Assembly (NCBI GenBank): GCA_012837435.1 | Contig: DURD01000022.1 | Coordinates: forward strand, 1 to 50,931 | Direction of reading: 5' to 3' | Source: Erysipelotrichaceae bacterium | Lineage (GTDB): Bacteria; Bacillota_I; Bacilli_A; RFN20; CAG-826 | Length of the DNA: 50,931 nt | Shown: in pieces, positions 1 to 9,185 of the stretch | How the letters are laid out: every line of letters starts with the position of its first letter | How positions within the stretch are numbered: the first letter of the stretch is position 1 | Notes under the pieces: model-generated | Told to the model about the DNA's origin: nothing | Seen by the model: only the letters and a program-made list of their open reading frames with translations | Database searches by the model: none | Position numbers and translations under genes: made by a program

Positions 1-123
1 AATATGCCTAGATTCGTTCTTAAATGTAAGACCCCAAATGAGATAGAAGTTGAACTAAAAGAGGAATTCACTAGAATAAGAAGTGAGCAAGGACAAAAAA
101 GTCCCACATCAATTGAAAGTTAA
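1..123 (+). pseudogene. C-terminal fragment of a probable transposase (cut by window edge)
   Basis: An open frame runs in from the left edge and stops with TAA at 121-123, giving about 40 residues. The visible part carries N-x-P-R-x-x-L-x-x-K-T-P-N-E, which resembles the N-x-(R)P-R-x-x-L-x-x-K-T-P-x-E signature near the C-terminus of DDE (rve-type) transposases of the IS3, IS30 and IS481 kind. It could be an intact gene cut by the edge or a remnant. The 9-mer AGCAAGGAC at 86-94 is the reverse complement of GTCCTTGCT at 50853-50861, near the other edge, so both ends may carry related insertion-sequence ends. The family call rests on a very short match. Confidence 0.4.
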
Positions 124-217
124 CATATCATCATTACCAAAAAGATAGATTAGACTTTTAAATTATGGAATTTAACGATAGAATAATAGCGGCTTAAGAT
201 ACGGGAAGAAATATTAA

Positions 218-1906
218 ATGGAAGACATGATTAAAGTGGCCGCCTTGGGCGGTCTTGATGAAAGTGGACGAGATTGTTATGTTATTGAAATCAATAATGA
301 TATTTTTGTTTTGGACTGCGGTCTTTCTCTACCGGATAAAACTATTCCCGGTGTCGATTATCTTTTAGCGAACGCTCATTATCTCATCAATAACAAAGAG
401 AGAGTTAGAGCCTATATCATGACCCATGCTCACGATGAAAACATGGGGGCTTTAAAGTACTTTTACGACTACGCTCCTGCGCCTATCATCTGCACGAGTT
501 TCACCAAAAAAATCATCGAAACACAATTTATTTTTAATAAATTAAAAGTCCCTCTTGATTTTATTATTGTCCCTCCGACAAGTTCTTTAGAAATGGCCTC
601 TCGTAAGTTGCATTTTTTTCAAACCGCGCATAACGCCGCTTATTCCTTTGGTGTAGCGATTGAAACCACTAAAGGAAATATCGTTTACACCAGCGACTTT
701 ATCGTCGATTATTCGGTGAAGACCCCGGCTTTTATTTTTGATATTAAAGCTCTCTCTGCCTTGAGTGAAAAGCCAACTTTCTTGTTGATGAGCGATTCTA
801 AAGCCGCTAATCTCGAAGGGTATTGTGCTCCTTTCCATCGCCTTTCTCCTCTAATTGAAAAGTATTTTAAAACAGGAAATAAAAGAATAGTAATCGATTG
901 CTTCTGGCAAAACTTTTATCGCATCAGTGAAATTATCGATTTATGTAAAGAGTTCAATAAAAAAATGTTCTTTTACAATGATTTTACCCGACAAATTATG
1001 GAACTACTCATGAACCTTAATCCCACTCGTATCCCTCCTTCGATGGTGGTAAAAAAAGAAGATCTTCTCAGAGTGAGAGAGCAAGATTTAGTCATTTTGT
1101 TGCTCGGTAAGGGTAGAGAGATGTACGAAGAATTAATCAAGATTGTCGATGGTACTAATGAAGATAAGCGCATAAAACTAAATGATCGCGATATTTTCAT
1201 TTCTGCAGCCATGGCTACACCCACTTTAGAAACAATTGCCACTCGGAGCAATGACTACTTATATCGCACGGGCGCAGAGGTGGTTTTGATTCCAAAAAGC
1301 CAACTTTCTTCTATGCACCCGCGACAAGACGATCTAAAGTTCTTTTTGTCGGTTCTAAAACCCAAATACTATCTACCAGTCCGCGGCAATTATGTCAATT
1401 TAATGGCCAATGCTCGACTGGCTTTATCGATGGGAATCGGTTTAAATCACACGAATGTCTTTATCTTAGATAACGGTATGCAACTGTGTTTTAATGAGCA
1501 TGGTCGCCCGACGATTTTGCCTAATAATCCTAACGAGATGCCCACTCATCCTATCTTAGTTGATGGTCGTGGTGTTTCTACAAATATCAGCGAAAATATC
1601 GTCAATGATCGTCGACAATTAAGCGTCGATGGGGTGGTGATTGTCGCTCTTTCTGTTTCTTTAAAGGAAAAGCGAATCATCGCTGGACCCGATTGTCAAA
1701 TGCGGGGATTTGTCTATGTCAAAGAAGCCGAACCTTTGTTAAAATCCATCTCTAATATTTTTGTCGACGAAGTGACCACGGCTCTATCAGTCGATAACAC
1801 CAACTTCGACGAAATAAAAGTTAATGCTAGAGAAAGAATTAGGCGTTTTATTAAAAGAGAGAACGGCCGAGACCCCATGATAATTCCGCTGATTGTGGTT
1901 AAATAA
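218..1906 (+). CDS. rnjB: RNase J2-like beta-CASP metallo-beta-lactamase protein with degenerate metal site
   Basis: The 562-residue length and layout fit RNase J: an N-terminal metallo-beta-lactamase part, a central beta-CASP domain and a C-terminal domain. RNase J is a 5'-3' exo- and endoribonuclease of mRNA decay and rRNA maturation; J2 is the weakly active partner of J1. The usual HxHxDH motif reads H70-A-H72-D-E74-N75, so the Asp and third His are lost. H138 and D160 remain. In the C-terminal part H367 is kept but the PVHGEY histidine is R389 (PVRGNY). Catalysis is therefore probably weak or absent. Placement directly before ftsK/spoIIIE resembles Bacillus rnjB close to spoIIIE, which supports J2 over J1. 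The start at 218 has GGGAAG 9 nt upstream; the internal ATG at 227 has no usable ribosome site. Confidence 0.85.
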   Translation: MEDMIKVAALGGLDESGRDCYVIEINNDIFVLDCGLSLPDKTIPGVDYLLANAHYLINNKERVRAYIMTHAHDENMGALKYFYDYAPAPIICTSFTKKIIETQFIFNKLKVPLDFIIVPPTSSLEMASRKLHFFQTAHNAAYSFGVAIETTKGNIVYTSDFIVDYSVKTPAFIFDIKALSALSEKPTFLLMSDSKAANLEGYCAPFHRLSPLIEKYFKTGNKRIVIDCFWQNFYRISEIIDLCKEFNKKMFFYNDFTRQIMELLMNLNPTRIPPSMVVKKEDLLRVREQDLVILLLGKGREMYEELIKIVDGTNEDKRIKLNDRDIFISAAMATPTLETIATRSNDYLYRTGAEVVLIPKSQLSSMHPRQDDLKFFLSVLKPKYYLPVRGNYVNLMANARLALSMGIGLNHTNVFILDNGMQLCFNEHGRPTILPNNPNEMPTHPILVDGRGVSTNISENIVNDRRQLSVDGVVIVALSVSLKEKRIIAGPDCQMRGFVYVKEAEPLLKSISNIFVDEVTTALSVDNTNFDEIKVNARERIRRFIKRENGRDPMIIPLIVVK

Positions 1907-1914
1907 AAAAATAG

Positions 1915-1945
1915 AAAGCACATAGAATTTGTGCTTTTATTTTTG
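1915..1945 (+). terminator. Rho-independent terminator after rnjB
   Basis: AAAGCACA (1915-1922) pairs with TGTGCTTT (1930-1937) around a 7-nt loop and is followed by a T-rich run. It lies just after the rnjB stop and separates it from the ftsK promoter. Confidence 0.8.
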
Positions 1946-1952
1946 AAAAAAT

Positions 1953-1982
1953 TAGACACCTGCGAGCATATGTATATATAAT
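1953..1982 (+). promoter_or_regulatory. ftsK promoter, predicted leaderless
   Basis: TAGACA (1953-1958), an 18-nt spacer and a perfect TATAAT (1977-1982). Only six bases separate the -10 box from the ATG at 1989, so transcription should begin at or next to the start codon. ACACCT (1956-1961) and AGGTGT (1983-1988) form an inverted pair across the -10 region and could be an operator. Confidence 0.6.
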
Positions 1983-1988
1983 AGGTGT

Positions 1989-4613
1989 ATGAAAAAGAAG
2001 AAGCCTTTCGTAGCCAACAAGAACCATTTTAATTTCTTTTTTGGTTTATTATTATGTATCATTAGCTTAATTCTTACCCTCAATACAGGGATTGTGGCTA
2101 GAGTTTTATCGACCCCTTTTACTTATGCTTTTGGTTCTTTTTCTTATTTAATCTATCTAGCGATTAACGTCTTAGGTTTAAGGCTAATATTTTTTAGAAA
2201 ATCTTTCAAAATCAAACTTAACAACTATTTTTTTGCTACCTTGATTTTGCTTGTTTCTCTGATGATTTTATTCACTCATATCACTTGTCTAATCCGTTAT
2301 AAAGACGAAGGAACATATTTAGCACTCAGCGATAATGAAACTTTAAATAGCATTAACTATCTCACTTCTTACAAAAATGTTTTTGATGAAATAAATGGGG
2401 GCTATATGAATATTACTTCATTAGGCCTCATCTACCATCCTTTCGGTGCTGGTCTCGTCGGTTATTTTTTAGTTGCTCTATTCAATAACTTATTCAACGT
2501 CAGTTACGGTGGATTAATCGTCGGGATTGTCCTAGCATTTTTTGCTTTGCTCTTATATTTTGTTCCGCTTGTTCTTAGAGTGCTCACTAAAGATAAAAAC
2601 AAAAAAAGTAGTTCTAAAGAGAAGAAAGGCACGGTGTCCGACATCGGTTCGAATAAGAAAACCGTTATCAAAGTTAAAAACATCGATGTCATAAAAACGG
2701 CGAGTCAAATCGATCCTGATAATTATGAAAGCGAAATCATCGGCTCTCCAAAAAGGAGCACGATTATCTCTTCGCCCACTTTTAATCAATTAGATAGTGA
2801 AGCGGCGAATTTCACCATCAATCAAAGCGGGATGTTTGTACCCGCAAAATTTATCGTCGATCTAGCTCAACATGTGCAAGAGGGCGAACTTCCTCTTTCT
2901 AGAGATGAATTTATCGAAGAAGAAATTGTTCTTGAAAGAGAAACCAAGACTGAGCAACTGCAACTAGATTTCGATGCCCTTCCAGAAAATAGAGTGGAAA
3001 CTGGGCAACCCAAAACCGTTTTTGCGGAGCCTAAGCCTATCACTCCTTTAGAAGCTCAACCATCACCTTTACTAAATCGAGATATCCCTAGTAATCCTCC
3101 CTTAAAAGAAAGGGTGAGATGGATTCCACCGAGCACCAAAATTTTAAATGTTTATGAGACGAGTGAGCAGGAAGAAGCCAATCGTCAAATTGCTGAAGAA
3201 AGAAAAGAATTAATCAACATCGCCTTTTCTGATTTTGGGGTGGGGGCAAGAGTGGAAGACTATACCATCGGTCCTTCGATTACGAGGTTTAACATTAGAT
3301 ATGACCACAACGTCTCGGCGCGCAGTGTCAGCAGCATGGTCCAAGACATTCAAATCCGTTTATCCGGAGTTAACGCTCGATTTGAGAGCATTGTTGAAGG
3401 ACAACCAACTTCGGGTTTAGAAATTCCTAATGCTGTGACGACTACTGTGGCTTTTAAAGATGTCTTTGAGGCCCTACCAGAGGTCGACAAACATCCGTTA
3501 GCCGTCGCCTTTGGTAAAAACATCCAGGGCGATGTCATCTATGCGGATTTTGATGAATTTCCCCATATCTTAATCGCGGGCTCTACGGGAAGTGGTAAAT
3601 CGATTTTTTTGAATTCGCTGATTGTCACTTTGATTATGCGCAATTCCCCCGATGATTTAAAAATTGTCTTAGTGGATCCCAAGAAAGTGGAAATGTCCCG
3701 CTACAAAGACATGCCCCATCTTCTCTGTCCGATTATTACTGACCCTAACGAAGCTAAACTCTTGATTGAACAACTATGTCAAGAAATGGAAGATCGCTAT
3801 GTCATATTTTCCAACACTGGTTGCACCAACATCAAAGAGTATAACGAAGACGCTCCTGCTTTAGGTTTAGAAAAACTGCCATATATCATTGTGGTTTTAG
3901 ATGAATATGCTGATATTGTCGATCAATGCAAAGAAATTTCGATGCCGATTGTTTCTTTAGCGCAGAAAGCTAGAGCGTGCGGTATCCATTTACTAATTTC
4001 CACCCAACGTCCTTCCACTAATGTGGTCACCGGGGTTATTAAAGCTAATTTGCCGACGCACGTCGCGCTCATGACCGCTTCAGCGGTCGATAGCATGACC
4101 ATCATCGGTGAAGGTGGCGCGGAAAAATTAATCGGTAAAGGTGATATGCTCGTGCAATCTCCACTGGTTTCTCGTGTCGGCGTGGTGCGTTTGCAAGGTT
4201 GTTTTATCCATCGGACCGAAATCACGCGGGTGGTGGGCTATTTAAAAGACCATTACGAAACTCACTATGATGATAAATTTTTAAATCTAATGGAAAAAGC
4301 TGAACAAGCTTCCAGCGATTATTTAGCTTCTCCAGAATTTAAAGAACAAGGCAACAACGAAGAAGAGCGGTATCAAGCCATTAGAGAATGGGTTATGAGC
4401 CAAGAATACATGTCTATATCCCGCATCCAAAGAGAATGCAGCGTGGGATTTAATCGCGCGGGACGCTTTTTCTTACGGTTACAAAATGAAGGCATCATCT
4501 CCACTGAGACTGAAGGCAACAAAGGCTGCCGTGTTTTAATTCAAGATAAATTTTCTACTTCTTCTGATGTAGTGACGAGTGAAGAACTCACTTATTTTAG
4601 GAGTGATGACTGA
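1989..4613 (+). CDS. ftsK: DNA translocase FtsK/SpoIIIE
   Basis: This 874-residue protein pumps DNA through the division septum and acts in chromosome segregation. The N-terminal 200 residues hold several hydrophobic segments (about 14-34, 50-69, 79-101, 145-165 and 172-198) that anchor it in the membrane. A charged linker runs from about 200 to 400. The motor carries Walker A GSTGSGKS at 531-538 and a Walker B ending LDEYAD near 637-642. A winged-helix gamma domain follows at about 800-860 (ISRIQREC...GFNRAGRF), the part that reads polar DNA signals. The length is typical for FtsK of Bacilli. It probably heads a unit with pulA, which overlaps its stop. No usable Shine-Dalgarno site precedes the ATG, in line with a leaderless start. 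Confidence 0.96.
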   Translation: MKKKKPFVANKNHFNFFFGLLLCIISLILTLNTGIVARVLSTPFTYAFGSFSYLIYLAINVLGLRLIFFRKSFKIKLNNYFFATLILLVSLMILFTHITCLIRYKDEGTYLALSDNETLNSINYLTSYKNVFDEINGGYMNITSLGLIYHPFGAGLVGYFLVALFNNLFNVSYGGLIVGIVLAFFALLLYFVPLVLRVLTKDKNKKSSSKEKKGTVSDIGSNKKTVIKVKNIDVIKTASQIDPDNYESEIIGSPKRSTIISSPTFNQLDSEAANFTINQSGMFVPAKFIVDLAQHVQEGELPLSRDEFIEEEIVLERETKTEQLQLDFDALPENRVETGQPKTVFAEPKPITPLEAQPSPLLNRDIPSNPPLKERVRWIPPSTKILNVYETSEQEEANRQIAEERKELINIAFSDFGVGARVEDYTIGPSITRFNIRYDHNVSARSVSSMVQDIQIRLSGVNARFESIVEGQPTSGLEIPNAVTTTVAFKDVFEALPEVDKHPLAVAFGKNIQGDVIYADFDEFPHILIAGSTGSGKSIFLNSLIVTLIMRNSPDDLKIVLVDPKKVEMSRYKDMPHLLCPIITDPNEAKLLIEQLCQEMEDRYVIFSNTGCTNIKEYNEDAPALGLEKLPYIIVVLDEYADIVDQCKEISMPIVSLAQKARACGIHLLISTQRPSTNVVTGVIKANLPTHVALMTASAVDSMTIIGEGGAEKLIGKGDMLVQSPLVSRVGVVRLQGCFIHRTEITRVVGYLKDHYETHYDDKFLNLMEKAEQASSDYLASPEFKEQGNNEEERYQAIREWVMSQEYMSISRIQRECSVGFNRAGRFFLRLQNEGIISTETEGNKGCRVLIQDKFSTSSDVVTSEELTYFRSDD

Positions 4614-6745
4614 TGGAAAGTTTTATTCAAGCCAGACTTGTCGATTGGCGCAAGATAAATGTGGCTGTTTACACCAATACCCCTTATCCTAGCAATTTTA
4701 AAATCATTTTATATAAAGAAGAAGAGGTCATTAAAAAAGAAGTCGTCAAACATTTTAACTTAGTCGGCGGTATTCTTTTTTTTGATTTGTTGCTCGAAGA
4801 AGATTTTGTTTTGGGCATTAACTATCGTTTGATTGTCGGTTCAAAAGAACCAGTCATTATCGATACTAGTGGGGTAGTAGATTTTCCTTCTTTCGATGAG
4901 AAATACGCTTATGACGGCGATGATTTAGGTAATGTCTATCATCCTTCACATACCGTTTTTACCGTTTGGGCTCCTCTAGCTTCGATGGTTTTAATTAAAC
5001 TGATTAACTCTAAAGAGGAAGTATCTTATCGAAAGATGAATCGTGAAGAAAAGGGTATTTATCGCCTCGAGATTGCCGGAGATTTATTAAACTACAAATA
5101 TCATTACATAGTCCACAATAATGGTGTGATTTATGAAGCTAACGATCCCTATGCAAAAGAGGTGAGTTTGAACAGCGAATATTCTTTAGTCGTGGATGTT
5201 GATCAATTGTTAAAAATTAAAAATATTGTTCCTAAAAATGTCATTAAAAATTATGTAGAGGCCGTGATTTACGAGACCCATATTAGAGATATAAACGAAG
5301 ATAAATTTAATGATGTCGTTCACAAAGGTAAGTATTTGGGTTTCGTCGAAGAAGGTCGTAAAACTCCAGCGGGAAATCCCGCGGGCTTAGATTACATTAA
5401 ATATCTAGGGGTGAGCCACGTGCAAATACAACCAGTTTTAGATTTCGATTCTAAAGACGATATCGATACTTCTTTTTGGTATAACTGGGGTTATGACCCT
5501 CTTTCATTTTTTGCTTTAGAAGGGAGCTATTCCCTTCATCCCGATGTCCCGATGGCTCGAATGTTTGAATTTAAAGAAATGGTCAATAAATTACATCAAA
5601 GCGACTTAAGAGTCATCATAGATGTGGTTTATAACCACATACACGAATATGAAAATAGCGATTTAGAAAAAATAGTACCCCATTATTATTTTCGCAAAAG
5701 CAAACACCACAAACTCTCAAATCTTTCAGGATGCGGGAACGATTTTGCTAGCGAAAGAAAAATGGCGAGAAAAATTATCATCGACAGCGTAAAGTATCTT
5801 TTTAAATACTACGATATCGATGGACTTCGATTTGATTTAATGGGCCTTCTCGATATCGAAACCGTTAAAGCCGCTTATATAGAAGCGAAAAAGATTAAAA
5901 AAGACATCATGTTTTATGGGGAAGGTTGGCACATGGATAATGAAAATCAAACTTTAAAAAGAGCGAACAAAGGAAATGCTCCCTTGCTCCAAGAATTTGC
6001 TTTTTTTAACGATGTTTATCGCGATATTATCAAAGGTCCTTCGATGGCGCATAACCTAGGAGAAAAAGGCTACATATGCGGTAACACCGATTATGTTTAT
6101 GGGGTGGATTATGCTTTCCACGCTTCGACCCTACCTTTATCCTATAAACCTCTATTTAAATCCGCTAATCAGAGCGTTAATTTTATCGAATGTCACGATA
6201 ACAATACCCTCTTTGATAAATTGTTAGTTTCTAATGCAAATGAAGACGAAAGAACTTTGTTAGATAGAGTTAATCTAGCTAATGGAATCCTTCTTTTATC
6301 TTTTGGCATCCCCTTTGTGCATATGGGTCAAGAAATTGGCTTGAGTAAGGGAGGATTAAACAACACTTACAAGACGAGACAAGTAAACAATCTTGATTAT
6401 CGTCTTGTTGATGAGCGATTCGACATGGTTAATCGCTTTCGTATTTTAAATATTTTGCGTAAGAAACTAGCTTACACTCGTCTTTTTACTAAAGAAGAGA
6501 TGACGGATTTTTTTGAGATATCCCATCGGGATAACGGCTTATATGTTTTACTAGCGAAAGATAAAAATGTCATAGCTAACGAAAAAGAATTTGTCATCTT
6601 TATTAATCCAACGACTAAAGTAATCAGTTTTGAACTAGATGATTATTATACGGTTGTTGAAGGGGCGATTAATCAAAAAGAAATGAGCGTCAAAAATGGG
6701 TTTCTTCCCGGATGTAATTTATTATTGTTATTTCTTAAGAAATAA
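4613..6745 (+). CDS. pulA: Type I pullulanase (GH13_14)
   Basis: Debranching enzyme that cuts alpha-1,6 links in pullulan, glycogen and branched starch. At 710 residues it is close to Bacillus AmyX. An N-terminal beta-sandwich region and a CBM48-like module (about 105-200) precede the barrel. The type I signature YNWGYDP is at 290-296. GH13 regions are clear: DVVYNH 337-342, RFDLMG 406-411 with nucleophile D408, GEGW 436-439 with acid/base E437, and HDN 528-530 with stabiliser D529. No signal peptide is visible, so it likely acts in the cytoplasm on glycogen or imported dextrins. The ATG overlaps the ftsK TGA by one base, and AGGAG (4599-4603) serves as ribosome site. No other glycogen genes lie nearby. 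Confidence 0.94.
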   Translation: MESFIQARLVDWRKINVAVYTNTPYPSNFKIILYKEEEVIKKEVVKHFNLVGGILFFDLLLEEDFVLGINYRLIVGSKEPVIIDTSGVVDFPSFDEKYAYDGDDLGNVYHPSHTVFTVWAPLASMVLIKLINSKEEVSYRKMNREEKGIYRLEIAGDLLNYKYHYIVHNNGVIYEANDPYAKEVSLNSEYSLVVDVDQLLKIKNIVPKNVIKNYVEAVIYETHIRDINEDKFNDVVHKGKYLGFVEEGRKTPAGNPAGLDYIKYLGVSHVQIQPVLDFDSKDDIDTSFWYNWGYDPLSFFALEGSYSLHPDVPMARMFEFKEMVNKLHQSDLRVIIDVVYNHIHEYENSDLEKIVPHYYFRKSKHHKLSNLSGCGNDFASERKMARKIIIDSVKYLFKYYDIDGLRFDLMGLLDIETVKAAYIEAKKIKKDIMFYGEGWHMDNENQTLKRANKGNAPLLQEFAFFNDVYRDIIKGPSMAHNLGEKGYICGNTDYVYGVDYAFHASTLPLSYKPLFKSANQSVNFIECHDNNTLFDKLLVSNANEDERTLLDRVNLANGILLLSFGIPFVHMGQEIGLSKGGLNNTYKTRQVNNLDYRLVDERFDMVNRFRILNILRKKLAYTRLFTKEEMTDFFEISHRDNGLYVLLAKDKNVIANEKEFVIFINPTTKVISFELDDYYTVVEGAINQKEMSVKNGFLPGCNLLLLFLKK

Positions 6746-6759
6746 CCAAAGGAGTCACC

Positions 6760-7044
6760 ATGATTAGTACTATCACCATTTTAGGGAAAGCTCTCGATCC
6801 CATTAAGAATTTTGAGCAATTTAGACACGTGGAAATCGAATCGCGTGAACCATTTGAAGAAAAATCTTTTTATAGTAAAATACCAGTAATGTACTGGGAT
6901 CGGAGCAAAGGCAATAATCCCTTACTCAACATTCCTACTGGATGCTTGATGGTCATATTCGGTCGTCTAGAAAGACATCCCCAGTTAGGTTTATACGTTC
7001 TAGCGGAACAAATTCGTCACTTTCCTTCTAACTTAGAGAAATAG
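6760..7044 (+). CDS. Small OB-fold (SSB-like) protein, function unknown
   Basis: A 94-residue soluble protein with a strong ribosome site (AAAGGAG) before its ATG. It has alternating beta-type segments, a central x-P-V-x-Y-W-x-R motif and the ending GxLxxHPxLGLYVLAEQI, which looks like an OB-fold strand pattern of short single-strand-DNA-binding or PriB-like proteins. I cannot assign it to a named family. It lies between pulA and plsC with 14 and 6 nt gaps, so it is probably co-transcribed. An SSB-related role is inference from pattern only. Confidence 0.6.
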   Translation: MISTITILGKALDPIKNFEQFRHVEIESREPFEEKSFYSKIPVMYWDRSKGNNPLLNIPTGCLMVIFGRLERHPQLGLYVLAEQIRHFPSNLEK

Positions 7045-7050
7045 GTATTT

Positions 7051-7839
7051 ATGTTTCATTATCCGAGAGTCATATTAAAAGTTGGGCCGCGCATCCTTGC
7101 GACATATTTTTTCCATATCAAAAAATGGGCTCGCCATCCCAAACGCTACCCCATGGAATTAAAATCGAGTAAAATGCGCACTCTTACGAGACATATCGCC
7201 AAGGCGTTTCGCGTGGATTTTCACGTTTTTGGTCTAGAAAACATTCCTAAAGATGAAAAATTTTTCCTCGTGAGCAATCACATGTCCGCTTTTGACGTTA
7301 TCCTTTTTTTAAGTGTGGTTGAAGGGCCGCTTTCTTTCGTCGGTAAAAAAGAACTAGCAAAAGTGCCCTTTATCGGTAACGCTCTTAAAGCTATTGAAGC
7401 GCTATGTATTGAACGCGATAACCTCCGTCAATCTTTAAAAAAGATGTTAGCTCTAGAAGAAGATATGAAAAAGAAAAATAAAAACTGGATGATTTTTCCC
7501 GAAGGAACTAGAATTCGCGACCCCTTACTACCAGTCGCCCCGTTTCATCACGGAACTTTTAGGCCGGCCCATAAAACCGGAACGACCATCTTGCCCGCGG
7601 CTTGCTACGGTAGTTTCCGTGTTTTGAAAAACCGACCACAATTTAAAAGATATCCCGTATTTGTCACCTTTTTAAAACCGATTAGAAAAGAAGAATATGA
7701 AAACTTGAATACTGCTGACCTGGCTGAAATTACTCGAACGATGATTCAAAGAGAAGTTACTTACCATCTAAGACCCTTGGATCATGAGATCATGAGCAAA
7801 AATCGCGAGAAAAAGTATCGTTTTAATTGGATTGGTTAA
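7051..7839 (+). CDS. plsC: 1-acyl-sn-glycerol-3-phosphate acyltransferase (PlsC family)
   Basis: Transfers a second acyl chain to lysophosphatidic acid to make phosphatidic acid at the inner membrane face. The 262-residue protein carries the catalytic NHxxxxD box (N76-H77...D82) and the FPEGTR glycerophosphate-binding box at 149-154. A hydrophobic N-terminal segment (about 8-25) may associate with the membrane. plsY, which makes its substrate, lies at the far end of this window. The TAA stop overlaps the opposing gene's stop through a shared TTAA, so the two genes converge with no spacer and no terminator between them. Confidence 0.92.
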   Translation: MFHYPRVILKVGPRILATYFFHIKKWARHPKRYPMELKSSKMRTLTRHIAKAFRVDFHVFGLENIPKDEKFFLVSNHMSAFDVILFLSVVEGPLSFVGKKELAKVPFIGNALKAIEALCIERDNLRQSLKKMLALEEDMKKKNKNWMIFPEGTRIRDPLLPVAPFHHGTFRPAHKTGTTILPAACYGSFRVLKNRPQFKRYPVFVTFLKPIRKEEYENLNTADLAEITRTMIQREVTYHLRPLDHEIMSKNREKKYRFNWIG

Positions 7840-9113
7840 TAAAATTTCTTTCTTAGTCCCTTTGGCAAACGATTTTTAATCGTTCGGCCATCGCTTTTAG
7901 CGATATCGACATGGAGATTTTGATAAGTGAGTAAAACGTATCCTTTTGGAAAATTTATGTCGAGGCTTTCTCCGAGATAATATCGTCTTAATTGCTCTTC
8001 GCTTATGGCTAATTTATTAGGAAAATCTTTAACGAAACGGGCGTAATGATAATCGTATCGGATTTCATTTTTGTCAATTTTACCCACTTTTACTCCATTT
8101 CTAATAATGTTTAAAGGTTTGAGGTTAAGAGCTTTATCTTGTAAGTAAAGATATGGGCCGTATTGGGTAAAAAAGGAATAGCCGTTATCGACGATGTTAA
8201 ACGATAATTTGCTTTTGTTAAGGAGACGATTCTGATTTTTAGTCACGCCTTTTTTCTTTATTAAACAAAGATAATGGCCTTCTCCCGGAAATATACAGGG
8301 TAATAAGTGCACACCGTAAGGGCACTTCTTATTTACGTAAAATAAAGGATGGTTTAAGGGAAGGATTTCCGCGTCGCTATTATCTAGTAGATAAGAAATG
8401 ACTTCCTCGTTCTCTTCAAAAGAAAACGAACAAGTAGAATAAACCATCGTGCCCCCAACTTTAAGCAGATGATAGGCCATTAGAATTAATGACTTTTGAA
8501 TCTCTCGATACTTTAGGACTTTTTGATAAGACCAGTCTTTTTCCATGAGATTATTTTTTCTAAACATCCCACTTCCCGAACAAGGAGCATCGACGATAAT
8601 CTTATCAAAATAAGTGTGATAGTTATCTGAAATTAAAGAAAAATCATTATTAGTGATGACGAGATTGCCTCTTCCCATTCTTTCCGCGTTTTCTAAAATG
8701 GCTAAAGCGCGATTTTTCGAAATGTCATTAGCGACAATTACTCCTTTATTATTCATTAGTAAAGAGGCTTGTATAGTTTTGCCTCCTGGGGCGGCGCATA
8801 AGTCTAAAACCGTATCGTTTTCTTCGGGGTTCAACAAATAAGCGACGACCATCGCACTCGGTTCTTGCAAATAAAAACAACCTAATTCGTGATAAATACT
8901 TCTCCCTAAATCGTAGACATTTTTATCATAGAGATAACCATTTTTTACTAGGGGATGTTTTTTTAAAAGTGGATAGATATTAAGTAGAGTATCCTCCTCC
9001 ATTTTTTCAGTATTTAGTAATAGAGCGTGTTTGCTGGGTTGCTCTAAAGACTCTTTTAAAAGAATGATTTCCTCTTCTGATAAATACGATTTTAAATGTT
9101 CAAAAAATTCCAT
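7836..9113 (-). CDS. rsmF: 16S rRNA m5C methyltransferase, RsmF/NOL1-NOP2-Sun family
   Basis: SAM-dependent methyltransferase of the rRNA cytosine-C5 group, 425 residues. Motif I is VLDLCAAPGGKT at 102-113. Motif IV is DAPCSGSGMFRK with C178, and motif VI is YSTCSFSFEENE with the second cysteine C228, so both catalytic cysteines are present. A C-terminal extension (about 290-425) matches the PUA-like tail of RsmF/YebU types. The start has no Shine-Dalgarno site; a TAAAAT -10 box ends 7 nt upstream, suggesting a leaderless mRNA. The exact target base cannot be told from sequence; RsmB or another family member is the alternative. Confidence 0.88.
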   Translation of the reverse strand: MEFFEHLKSYLSEEEIILLKESLEQPSKHALLLNTEKMEEDTLLNIYPLLKKHPLVKNGYLYDKNVYDLGRSIYHELGCFYLQEPSAMVVAYLLNPEENDTVLDLCAAPGGKTIQASLLMNNKGVIVANDISKNRALAILENAERMGRGNLVITNNDFSLISDNYHTYFDKIIVDAPCSGSGMFRKNNLMEKDWSYQKVLKYREIQKSLILMAYHLLKVGGTMVYSTCSFSFEENEEVISYLLDNSDAEILPLNHPLFYVNKKCPYGVHLLPCIFPGEGHYLCLIKKKGVTKNQNRLLNKSKLSFNIVDNGYSFFTQYGPYLYLQDKALNLKPLNIIRNGVKVGKIDKNEIRYDYHYARFVKDFPNKLAISEEQLRRYYLGESLDINFPKGYVLLTYQNLHVDIAKSDGRTIKNRLPKGLRKKFY

Positions 9114-9185
9114 CGCTATTATTTTAACAAATAATCATGTAAAAAAAGCATTTTTTCATGCTATATTTATGTAGAGGTCTTATCT
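9114..9185. promoter_or_regulatory. Divergent promoter region between rsmF and pdp
   Basis: A 72-nt spacer drives both directions. On the minus strand TAAAAT (plus coordinates 9121-9126) lies 7 nt before the rsmF ATG with no ribosome site. On the plus strand TATATT (9162-9167) is followed by AGAGG (9173-9177) and an 8-nt gap to the pdp ATG. No convincing -35 box is seen on either strand. Confidence 0.5.
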
